A stretch of 58,746 bases of DNA from BPGX01 sp037447455. GTDB taxonomy: Bacteria > Bacteroidota > Bacteroidia > B-17B0 > Aurantibacillaceae. This document shows, piece after piece, positions 1 through 7,444 of this stretch (its first letter is position 1; every line of letters begins with the position of its first letter). Below the pieces are notes generated by a model. It was not told the origin of the DNA, ran no database searches, and was given only the letters and a program-made list of their open reading frames with translations. Position numbers and translations under genes: made by a program. The stretch is taken from positions 1-58,746 of the forward strand of contig JBBIGQ010000016.1 of assembly GCA_037447455.1 (NCBI GenBank), written 5' to 3'.

Positions 1-1537
1 ATGCAGCTACTCCATTTACAATGTTAGAGCCCTTAGATTCAACTTCGAGTTCAGGGAAATAATTTTCTCTGAAATTTTGAAGTTTTTCTATCCATTCAGG
101 CGTTATAGAAATTGTAATTTTCTTTTCTCCCGTATTGTCGCAATTATTAAATGTATCGTTTGAATTGTCTCCCAAGTAATCACAAAGGAATTTCATCCTT
201 GATCTGTCGGTTTCAACATAGGCAATCATATTTTCAAGGTCTGCCAACTTAGCCTTTCTCAATTCTTCAAATGCTTTAGTGTTTAGTGGTTGGGAATTGG
301 GAACAAATTCAAATTTTTTGCTTTTCCAAATCATCACTTCACGAATAATTCCTTGCTCAATTAAGTCAGCTTTTATTACTCTTATTTGATTTTGTTTCAA
401 GTTAGTTTGCTTCATCAAATCTCTCTCTCCAAGTAGTTCAGATTTTACAGCGTTAATAACTCTTTCATATTTTTTAATCGAAGGCCTCCCATTTTCAATA
501 AATGCTTCGGGTAATTTTCGGTCTTCGGGATTGTAAAACAGAATGATGTATGAGGGTTGTCCGTCTCTACCTGCTCTGCCAATTTCTTGATAATAGTGAA
601 TCGGGGATTGTGGAATTTGGGTATGAATAATAAAACGAATGTCGGGTTTGTCAATTCCCATTCCCAAAGCGTTAGTTGAAATAATACATTTCCACTTATT
701 GCTCATCAGTCCGTTTTCTATTGCAATCCTTGAATCTGCATCCAAACCCGCATTGTAAGCCGTAGATGATATTTTGAGATGCTCAAACCATTTAGAGTAA
801 ATTTCTGTATCAGCTCTTGTTCCTGTATAAAGGATTCCAGAACCTGGCAGATTATTCAAGTTCTTACCAAGCCAAATCAATTTTTCATCTTCCGAGGAAA
901 CTTTGACTACAAATAATTTGAAATTGTCACGCATTAATTTTCCTCGAATAGTGGTGATATTGCCCCCCATCTGTTGTGCAATATCATGTTCTACTCTTTT
1001 AGTTGCTGTTGCAGTAGTGGCTAAAACAGGAAGATCTTTTGGCAACAAATTAACAAGGTTGATAATCCTTTTGAATGCAGGTCGGAAATCGTGCCCCCAA
1101 ACGGATATACAATGTGCTTCATCAACTACCACCATTGACAAGTTCATTTGTCGAGTAGCTTCAATCCATTTGCTGTTTTCCTGTCTTTCTGGTGCTATGT
1201 ATAGAATTTTTATTTTTCCTTGTTTAGCTTCATTTATTATTTGCAAGTTTTCTTCAGGGGCTTGTTCACTGTTTATGCATTTTGCAGAAATACCAAGTGA
1301 TGTTAACTTTTTGACTTGGTCACGCATTAATGCGATAAGAGGAGAGAAGATAACTGTTGTGCCATTGAAAACTGTCGCTGGAAATTGAAAACAAAGTGAT
1401 TTGCCAAAACCTGTCTTTTCAATAAGTAAAACCTTTTCACCTTTCAGAATTTTGTCAATAGTCAGCCATTGTTCGTCATAGAACTTAGGGAGCTTGAATG
1501 TCCTTTGTAATATTGTTTCTGCTTCTTGTCTTGTCAT
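1..1537 (-). CDS. RecQ-family ATP-dependent DNA helicase, 3' end cut by window edge
   Basis: The frame is open for 511 codons from ATG at 1537 to the left edge; an in-frame TGA lies just upstream of that ATG, so the start is firm. Helicase motifs are plain: a P-loop EKTGFGKS near residue 40, a DEAH box followed by the aromatic-rich loop HCISVWGHDFRP that is diagnostic of RecQ, and motif VI-like QEIGRAGRDGQPS. Family members unwind DNA 3' to 5' in recombination and repair. The segment that normally forms the zinc-binding module is degenerate: the usual CRR is SRM and the usual CxxCDxC end reads NNCDNT, so at most one of the four zinc cysteines is in place. Any HRDC or other C-terminal domain lies outside the window. 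It could be a housekeeping RecQ or an accessory or defence-linked variant. Confidence 0.9.
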   Translation of the reverse strand, partial: MTRQEAETILQRTFKLPKFYDEQWLTIDKILKGEKVLLIEKTGFGKSLCFQFPATVFNGTTVIFSPLIALMRDQVKKLTSLGISAKCINSEQAPEENLQIINEAKQGKIKILYIAPERQENSKWIEATRQMNLSMVVVDEAHCISVWGHDFRPAFKRIINLVNLLPKDLPVLATTATATKRVEHDIAQQMGGNITTIRGKLMRDNFKLFVVKVSSEDEKLIWLGKNLNNLPGSGILYTGTRADTEIYSKWFEHLKISSTAYNAGLDADSRIAIENGLMSNKWKCIISTNALGMGIDKPDIRFIIHTQIPQSPIHYYQEIGRAGRDGQPSYIILFYNPEDRKLPEAFIENGRPSIKKYERVINAVKSELLGERDLMKQTNLKQNQIRVIKADLIEQGIIREVMIWKSKKFEFVPNSQPLNTKAFEELRKAKLADLENMIAYVETDRSRMKFLCDYLGDNSNDTFNNCDNTGEKKITISITPEWIEKLQNFRENYFPELEVESKGSNIVNGVAA

Positions 1538-1605
1538 TAACTTTTGCTTATCTGTTCAAGTTGGTTTATTTATGATAATTCCTTCCTAAATTTATCGTCA
1601 AGGTG

Positions 1606-1613
1606 CAAATGTA
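1606..1613 (-). promoter_or_regulatory. Candidate -7 element TACATTTG of the recQ-like gene
   Basis: Exact match to the Bacteroidota -7 consensus TAnnTTTG on the minus strand, 68 bp upstream of the helicase start. No clear -33 TTG was seen at the usual spacing, so the call rests on the -7 box and its position. Confidence 0.5.
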
Positions 1614-1762
1614 CAAAACTTTTTCTAAATCACCGAATAATATTTAACCAATCAAATTAAAGTGTTTTTATGAATATTTTTATTATTATTGCATATTATT
1701 TCTGTAAGTTGTTTTTAAAAACAGGAAACAGACAAAAAATAGAACTTTTTAAGCAACTTTTC

Positions 1763-1835
1763 GATATCAAAAATACACTATTTCGACAGAGATTTGTGTT
1801 AATGCGTTTTGTCATTTTAAATGATATCAAAAATA
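1763..1835. repeat. Two direct copies of GATATCAAAAATA, 60 bp apart
   Basis: The 13-mer occurs at 1763-1775 and 1823-1835. Each copy contains CAAAAATA, which on the minus strand reads TATTTTTG and fits the -7 promoter consensus. They may be tandem promoters or operator sites for the recQ-like gene, or simply a short duplicated segment. Confidence 0.5.
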
Positions 1836-2002
1836 TTTGACATCAATGTACATCAAACCAACTTTTTCACAAAATAAGACCGCTGTAAAACTTGTCCGAA
1901 TTTTAGTTTTGCAATGGTCTCAAAATTTAAGAATATGCTTTTTTACTGGAAATATAGTGATGGGTTTTTTCTCAAATTAAATGTGTAAAAACTGTACTAC
2001 TG

Positions 2003-2752
2003 TTACTTAATGATTCTATACAAAACCGGATTGGAAGGACTGGCATCGTTCTGTATAGGTGCAATCTGGAGATTTAAAAAATACCCGTCATCTAAAATGT
2101 AATTGGGGATAAACGCGAGTTCTGTTATGGTTCTGATGGTATGTTTCTCATGTGGATAGTTCCAGAATGTTTTGTGCCCTTCTAATTGGCCGTTGTCCTT
2201 TTCTTTGTCAATGCTTGGAAGATCTAAAATTAAATGTTGTACATTTTTTTGCAGAATATATTCTACGGATTCTTTATTCAAATAAGTAGGATTCGTGTTG
2301 GAATAATTGGCTATTCGTTTTGTCTCACTATTTGGAAGGGTGCGAATAATTAATGCTTCTATTTGTTGTTCGTGTTCTAAATGAGATTGCAATGATTGTT
2401 TGGTAATGATGCTGTCCTTGTCAATAAATTCAGGCAATATGGTAATGAGTTTGGCTTTAAAGAAGTAATTCGGTAAAGTTTGGAAAACGGATATATCTTC
2501 TGGTGTAATATGTCCGACACATTCTGTATGTGTACAATGACCGTGTGGATTAAAAAAAATGTTTTTAAAGTTTACGCTACCACCTTGTTTAACTTCACCT
2601 GTCCAATCGCCCATTTTCACTGGTTCTATAGAAGGGGGATCCACATACCATGCCCGTACCCCTTGTTGGTTCTGAACAGGAATGGCAATACTCATTGGAT
2701 TGGATAAATCGACTTTATAGGTTTCTCCTTTGTGAAAAATACTTGCGATCAT
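2003..2752 (-). CDS. Cyclase family protein, possible kynurenine formamidase
   Basis: 249 aa. The metal-binding signature of the cyclase/KynB family (HxGTHxDxPxH) is recognisable as HGHCTHTECVGH near residues 71-82, with Glu in place of the usual Asp. Family members are Mn- or Zn-dependent amidohydrolases, best known for hydrolysing N-formylkynurenine in tryptophan breakdown. The later segment NVQHLILDLPSIDKEKD and HKTFWNYP resembles the second half of Bacteroidota homologues. No signal peptide, so cytoplasmic. It starts 12 bp after the murF stop and is probably transcribed with it, although the two have no obvious functional link. The substrate cannot be told from sequence. Confidence 0.8.
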   Translation of the reverse strand: MIASIFHKGETYKVDLSNPMSIAIPVQNQQGVRAWYVDPPSIEPVKMGDWTGEVKQGGSVNFKNIFFNPHGHCTHTECVGHITPEDISVFQTLPNYFFKAKLITILPEFIDKDSIITKQSLQSHLEHEQQIEALIIRTLPNSETKRIANYSNTNPTYLNKESVEYILQKNVQHLILDLPSIDKEKDNGQLEGHKTFWNYPHEKHTIRTITELAFIPNYILDDGYFLNLQIAPIQNDASPSNPVLYRIIK

Positions 2753-2764
2753 TATGTAAGTTAT

Positions 2765-4243
2765 TTAGAGATACGGTTTTATTTTTTCTAATTGCATGCC
2801 TCGTGATGCTTTGATAAGAATTAGGTTTCCGGATAACGCTATTTGTTTATGATGCAGTTGGTCTATAAACAGTTCTGTTGTTTCAAAATGTTGGCAGTTA
2901 GATGGGGTTTGGTATTTTTTTAGAGCATGGCCAAAGGCCTTTCCGATTAAAAAAACCTTTCCTTCTCTGAAGTTGTTGACAATCCATTGAACAATAGCAA
3001 TATGTTCTTTTTCTGAATGTTCGCCTAATTCAAACATATCTCCTAAAATCAAAACTTTTTCATGTGAAGTAAACGTATTGGTTGGTTCAATGGACTGTGG
3101 ATGATTGTATACGACATCCTCTTCTTTGCATGTAGTTTTTTTTCTAAAAAATTCTAATGCAGCCAGCATACTGGTAGGATTGGCATTGTAAGCATCTAAA
3201 ATAACGAGGTTTTTTGAAGTACGAATCAGCTGCATCCGGTTTTTATCTGGCAAATAGTGCGCTATAGCCGTGTTAATCTGTTCTGGATTTACTCCAAAGT
3301 AATTTCCAATGGCTACCGCTGATAGAGCGTTGATAAAGTTATGTTGGGCTAATAATTGAGTTTTTATGAAATGTTTGTCAGAATATCCTGATTTTTTTGA
3401 GTATGTCTGCCAATTAAAATGCACAAAAATATCGGATGATGTGTCAATATATTCACCCCGTACGATATTTTCTATAGATCTATAGAACTCAACGTACTCT
3501 TTGAAAAATTGTTCTGTACAATATAGAATAAATTGTTCCTGATGTTGTAATACATGGAGTGGTTCTACTTTGTAAAGAGCTAAAGTGTTCAACAGGTCTT
3601 TGTTATCTAATTGTACTATTATTTTTCCATTATGACGAAGCAGGTAATCGTAGAGTTCGCCATTGGTTTTCATTACATTTTCAATGCTTCCAAAACCTTC
3701 CAAATGTTCTTTGCCAATGCTCGTAATAATGCCAAAGTCGGGCTGAACGATATTGCAGAGTTCCTGAATTTCGCCGGGATGATTGGCTCCTAATTCTATG
3801 ATTCCTATTTGATGTTCTTTGGTCATCTGTAAAAGTGTGAGTGGTGTACCGATGTGGTTATTGAGGTTTCCGGGCGTGCTGTGTGTTTTATATTTTTGAG
3901 ACAATACGGCCGTGATGAGTTCTTTGGTAGTTGTTTTTCCGTTACTACCGGCAATAGCAAGGACAGGGGTGTTTAATTGCTGTCGGTGATAACGGGCAAG
4001 AGCTTGTAAGGTTTTCAAAACATTTTCTACAAAAATGCATTGGGGGTGTTGTTGAGCAAGTTCAATATTATCCACGACAGCATAAGCACATCCGTTTTCA
4101 ATAGCTTTTATAGCAAAATGGTTACCATCAAAATTTTTTCCTCTTAAAGCAAAAAAAATACTATCGGGAATAATTTTACGTGTATCGGTACAGATTTTCT
4201 GCTGGCAAGAAAGGAATATGGCGTAGAGATTTTCAATGGTCAT
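2765..4243 (-). CDS. murF: UDP-N-acetylmuramoyl-tripeptide--D-alanyl-D-alanine ligase
   Basis: 492 aa, cytoplasmic, adds D-Ala-D-Ala to UDP-MurNAc-tripeptide in peptidoglycan synthesis. The Mur-ligase P-loop AGSNGKTTTKE sits at residues 98-108, ELGANHPGEI and EHLEGFGSIENV follow, and the C-terminal domain starts near ILDAYNANPTS and GDMFELGEHS. A low-complexity insert of about 30 residues between DAYNANP and GDMFELG helps explain why it is longer than usual. The lysine expected in the family motif [AT]KGE[LI], which is carbamylated and positions Mg2+ in Mur ligases, reads TNGEL here (Asn194). A second MurF domain is fused to alanine racemase at 37823-40279. A -7 box at 4284-4291 suggests that it heads a two-gene unit with the cyclase gene. 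Confidence 0.92.
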   Translation of the reverse strand: MTIENLYAIFLSCQQKICTDTRKIIPDSIFFALRGKNFDGNHFAIKAIENGCAYAVVDNIELAQQHPQCIFVENVLKTLQALARYHRQQLNTPVLAIAGSNGKTTTKELITAVLSQKYKTHSTPGNLNNHIGTPLTLLQMTKEHQIGIIELGANHPGEIQELCNIVQPDFGIITSIGKEHLEGFGSIENVMKTNGELYDYLLRHNGKIIVQLDNKDLLNTLALYKVEPLHVLQHQEQFILYCTEQFFKEYVEFYRSIENIVRGEYIDTSSDIFVHFNWQTYSKKSGYSDKHFIKTQLLAQHNFINALSAVAIGNYFGVNPEQINTAIAHYLPDKNRMQLIRTSKNLVILDAYNANPTSMLAALEFFRKKTTCKEEDVVYNHPQSIEPTNTFTSHEKVLILGDMFELGEHSEKEHIAIVQWIVNNFREGKVFLIGKAFGHALKKYQTPSNCQHFETTELFIDQLHHKQIALSGNLILIKASRGMQLEKIKPYL

Positions 4244-4283
4244 GATTCAAGAGTTTTTTCTTAATTTTAACTGCTACTCATTG

Positions 4284-4291
4284 CAAAAATA
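4284..4291 (-). promoter_or_regulatory. Candidate -7 element TATTTTTG of murF
   Basis: Exact TAnnTTTG match on the minus strand, 40 bp upstream of the murF ATG, in the 168-bp gap between the peptidase gene and murF. Confidence 0.5.
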
Positions 4292-4411
4292 AGCACTAAA
4301 TTTATTTGCCTTGCAGAAAAAATTTTTGATTTAGAGTGTTTGTTTGCTGATGGCTTATACTTATTTACTCTTTCTGCTGTATAAGTGTATTTTTTCTAAT
4401 GAATAAAAGCA

Positions 4412-6100
4412 TTACAGCAAACACTGTTGATATTCTTTCCACACAAAATCAATCAAATCTTTGATATACGGTTCAGAAAAATTAAACTCTATACCGGCAG
4501 TTTGATAGATTTCGGGTATGGATTTTGTGTTGCCAAGTGAAAGTGCGGTTTTGTAGTTGCTTAATGCTTTTACAGGGTTTTCTTTGTATTGCTTCCACAT
4601 AGCAATGGCGCCTAATTGTGCAAAGCCGTATTCAATATAATAGAAAGGTACTTCGTAAATATGGAGTTGTGCTTGCCAACGTATTTTTAAGAATTCTTCC
4701 AATCCTTTATGTTGTATGTTTTTAGGTGAAAACTGATGTATTATTTCTAACCAATAAGTGTAACGTTCATCTATAGTATGATTAGGATGTTCGTATAACA
4801 AGTGTTGAAATTTATCAATAGCGGCAATCCAGGGCAGGGCATCTATAACACTTTCCAATTGTTGTTGTTTGGCGCGTTGTAAATCTTTTTTATCGGGGAA
4901 GAAAATATCCCAATGTTCCATTGTAATGAGTTCCATACTCATACTGGCTAATTCTGCTACTTCACTAGGCGGACTTTTGAAATCTAAAACAGGATAGTGA
5001 TTGTTCAGAAAAAAATGAACGGCGTGCCCTGTTTCGTGCATCAGAGTTACCAAATCTCTATGTAATCCCACAGCATTCATAAAAATAAAGGGAACGCCAC
5101 TTTTGTAGAGCGGATATTGATAACCCCCCGGTGCTTTACCAATTCTGGAACTTAAGTCCAGATGTTTTAGACGCTGCATTTCTTTCAGACAATCTGCAAA
5201 AAATGGATCTATTTGTTCAAAACATTGAATGCTTTTATGGACGAATTCTTCTTCTGTTTCAAAGGGTTTTAATGATTCAAGGCCATACATGTCTACTTGT
5301 GTATCCCAAGGATAATAATCTTCTTCAAGGTTTAATTTCTTTTGACGAATAGAATGGATGTTTTCAATCACAGGGATTATTGTTTTTTCGACAGAGCGAT
5401 GAAATTGTTTGCAGGCCTCAACAGTATAGTCATATCGGCCTAATGCCTGATGCATATAATCTCTGAAATTTTGGAAATCTGCATTTAATGCTACACGATG
5501 CCGTAATAGAATTAAATCATTTAATAATGTATTAAGTTTGTCTTTATCTTGTTGTCTTCTGTTGTTGATGAGATAATATACTTCTTTTCGGATGTTTCTG
5601 TCTTTGTTTTTCAGATAAATGCCAGCTTGTTGAAGGGTAAGTGTTTTGCCTTCATACTCTATACTTTGTTGTCCCGTGATTTCTGCGTATTGTTGCTGCA
5701 CTTCCTGGATTTTGGTTAATAAGGGTACATTTTCATTTCGGAATAATTTAATGTCTTTTTGTATATTTTTTTTGAATACAGAAAAATAATCGGAAGAAAG
5801 CGATTTGAAGAATGGGGCTTCAAAAGTTTTATGATTGAGCTGATTTTGTATTAGCTGCAGATGTGGTTCAATTTGAGTAACAAAGTACAAATATTTGTTT
5901 TTGAGATTTTCATCGGCAGTGTGTCGGGTCATATAGATATAACGCCAGCCACCTTCTTCTGAAATGCTTGTCAGTAAAGCGTTCCAGTTATAGATAAATT
6001 GCAAATAGTCATTGTAATGCTCAAGTGATCTTTTTAATAATTCTTCAAAATGAACTTGTAGATCACTCCATTTTTCAAAGGTAAGATGGTTGTACTTCAT
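4412..6100 (-). CDS. M3 family oligoendopeptidase (PepF-like)
   Basis: 562 aa zinc metallopeptidase of the thimet oligopeptidase/PepF superfamily, expected to cut short peptides in the cytoplasm. The zinc site HETGH is at residues 355-359, inside the M3 pattern, with the third ligand expected in SEVAELASMSMEL about 25 residues later. The N-terminal helical part and the C-terminal FYYIEYGFAQLGAIAMW segment are typical of the family, and length fits a complete gene. No signal peptide. It begins 4 bp after the TM2-domain gene and is probably co-transcribed with it. Substrate specificity cannot be read. Confidence 0.9.
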   Translation of the reverse strand: MKYNHLTFEKWSDLQVHFEELLKRSLEHYNDYLQFIYNWNALLTSISEEGGWRYIYMTRHTADENLKNKYLYFVTQIEPHLQLIQNQLNHKTFEAPFFKSLSSDYFSVFKKNIQKDIKLFRNENVPLLTKIQEVQQQYAEITGQQSIEYEGKTLTLQQAGIYLKNKDRNIRKEVYYLINNRRQQDKDKLNTLLNDLILLRHRVALNADFQNFRDYMHQALGRYDYTVEACKQFHRSVEKTIIPVIENIHSIRQKKLNLEEDYYPWDTQVDMYGLESLKPFETEEEFVHKSIQCFEQIDPFFADCLKEMQRLKHLDLSSRIGKAPGGYQYPLYKSGVPFIFMNAVGLHRDLVTLMHETGHAVHFFLNNHYPVLDFKSPPSEVAELASMSMELITMEHWDIFFPDKKDLQRAKQQQLESVIDALPWIAAIDKFQHLLYEHPNHTIDERYTYWLEIIHQFSPKNIQHKGLEEFLKIRWQAQLHIYEVPFYYIEYGFAQLGAIAMWKQYKENPVKALSNYKTALSLGNTKSIPEIYQTAGIEFNFSEPYIKDLIDFVWKEYQQCLL

Positions 6101-6104
6101 AATT

Positions 6105-6638
6105 TTATTTTTGCTGGTTTTCTGCTGGGTTTAGTTTGTGTTCTTCACTATTAGTATTGTTTGATGAGGCAGATGAATGATTTATCCACATAATTACCTG
6201 AGGGTTGTTTTCATATTTTGAAATGTCAGTATTAGAGAGTAAAACAACACAATCCATAAGTGGCAATAACCCAAAAACGCCGCCGGCAGAAGCTGCATAA
6301 ACAATGGGGACGTGTGCCGCTGTACCTAAATATACTCTGTGTAAGCCCACGCCCCCAAAAGGAAATGGGAAAGCAAGGGCTGCAGCTATGTAATGATTCT
6401 TTGTCCGTTTCAATAGTTTTCTTAAAGGATTAGGAAAGTTGTGATGAGAATGTGTCGTAGTTAAAATAGTAAAATGTTTAGTATTATTGTTCGTTATATA
6501 CAGATTATCAAAAACAGATGAATTAAAAAAATTGTGGTGGGCGTGCAAAAACATTCTACAAAAGAATATTAAAATAAAAAGAGCCCCACTAAAGAAGGGG
6601 CTCAATTTTACAGGATAAGCATTTTTAAAGAATAGCAT
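6105..6638 (-). CDS. TM2 domain membrane protein
   Basis: 177 aa. Residues about 82-150 form a TM2 domain: two membrane segments around GGVGLHRVYLGT, then GGVFGLLPLMDCVVLL and the conserved NPQVIMW tail typical of Bacteroidota versions. The function of TM2 proteins in bacteria is unknown. The ATG overlaps the sod stop codon (TAATG), which favours this start, and the first 33 residues then look like a signal peptide ending LHA. The coding for that hydrophobic stretch is the same DNA as the sod terminator hairpin and its T-tract. A shorter version starting at Met29 (6554) is possible. Confidence 0.75.
   Translation of the reverse strand: MLFFKNAYPVKLSPFFSGALFILIFFCRMFLHAHHNFFNSSVFDNLYITNNNTKHFTILTTTHSHHNFPNPLRKLLKRTKNHYIAAALAFPFPFGGVGLHRVYLGTAAHVPIVYAASAGGVFGLLPLMDCVVLLSNTDISKYENNPQVIMWINHSSASSNNTNSEEHKLNPAENQQK
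6573..6603 (-). terminator. Rho-independent terminator after sod, inside the TM2 gene
   Basis: GAGCCCC at 6581-6587 pairs with GGGGCTC at 6597-6603 around a 9-nt loop. On the minus strand the stem is followed by TTTTTATTTTAAT. It lies about 35 nt past the sod stop codon, so it should limit read-through into the TM2 and peptidase genes. Confidence 0.8.
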
Positions 6639-7249
6639 TATTTTAAAGCATTCAAGTATAATTCATTTACTTTTTTCCAGTTAATAACATTAAAAAAAGC
6701 AGCCACATAATCCGCTCTTCTATTTTGATAATTTAAATAATACGCGTGTTCCCATACATCTATTCCTAATATTGGTATGCCCTTTAATTCGGAAACATCC
6801 ATCAATGGATTGTCTTGATTAGGTGCCGAGCCAATTACAAGGTTTTTATGAGCATCTACCACAAGCCATGCCCAACCTGAACCAAAGCGTCCCATTGCCG
6901 CCTGTGAAAATTGTGTTTTAAAGTTATCAAAACTTTGAAAACTTTTAAGAATGGCTTGTCCTACTTCTCCTGTTGCTTCTCCGCCGGCATTAGGCGACAT
7001 TAGTTGCCAAAACAAGGAATGGTTGAAATGCCCTCCACCATTGTTTCTTACAGCGATCGGATAGTTTGAAACTTTTCTGCAAATTTCTTCAATGGTTAGT
7101 TTTTCTGCGTCTGTACCGGCAATGGCCTTGTTGAGATTATCAATATAGACCTGATGGTGTTTGGTGTGATGAATTTCCATTGTCCGCGCATCAATATGCG
7201 GTTCTAACGCATTGTAAGCGTATTCTAATTTGGGTAATGTGAATGCCAT
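6638..7249 (-). CDS. Superoxide dismutase, Fe/Mn family
   Basis: 203 aa from ATG at 7249; a TTG further upstream overlaps the promoter box and is unlikely. It converts superoxide to hydrogen peroxide and oxygen in the cytoplasm. Metal ligands are visible: His27 in MEIHHTKHH, His in GGGHFNHSLFW, and Asp and His in IDVWEHAYYLNYQNRR. GRFGSGWAWLV and NQDNPLM are standard for the family. The sequence does not decide between iron, manganese and cambialistic use. A -7 box at 7268-7275 gives a leader of about 15 nt, and a strong terminator follows the gene. Confidence 0.95.
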   Translation of the reverse strand: MAFTLPKLEYAYNALEPHIDARTMEIHHTKHHQVYIDNLNKAIAGTDAEKLTIEEICRKVSNYPIAVRNNGGGHFNHSLFWQLMSPNAGGEATGEVGQAILKSFQSFDNFKTQFSQAAMGRFGSGWAWLVVDAHKNLVIGSAPNQDNPLMDVSELKGIPILGIDVWEHAYYLNYQNRRADYVAAFFNVINWKKVNELYLNALK

Positions 7250-7267
7250 ATCTGTAAATTTTGAAGG

Positions 7268-7275
7268 CAAAATTA
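7268..7275 (-). promoter_or_regulatory. Candidate -7 element TAATTTTG of sod
   Basis: Exact TAnnTTTG match on the minus strand, 18 bp before the sod ATG at 7249. It overlaps the alternative upstream TTG codon, which argues against that start. Confidence 0.6.
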
Positions 7276-7444
7276 GTATTTATTATTTGTTTGTTCAAAC
7301 CTATAATTAGTTAAAATGTTTGAAAAATTTATTACTCATTAAGTATTTAAAAATTGTTACGACACATCTGCGTCTTATTTTTCGCATTTTTTAACTGATG
7401 GGTAGTAACAATTAATTCAAACAAAACGTGGATGTGTGTTGTTT

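Larger units (their letters stand above)
1538..2002. other. Intergenic region with a repeated promoter-like element, no gene seen
   Basis: This 465-bp AT-rich stretch lies between the recQ-like gene start and the 3' end of the cyclase gene. No convincing reading frame or structured RNA was found. It holds a candidate recQ promoter at 1606-1613, the 13-bp direct repeat at 1763-1775 and 1823-1835, and one plus-strand match TAGTTTTG at 1904-1911 with no gene behind it. Confidence 0.6.

Noticed and set aside
903..1388. 161-codon plus-strand frame
   Set aside because: It is antisense to the helicase motifs of the recQ-like gene, which are clear in the other strand.
2765..4243. Duplicate MurF as an assembly error
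   Set aside because: The two MurF sequences are very different and one is fused to alanine racemase, a known arrangement in this phylum.
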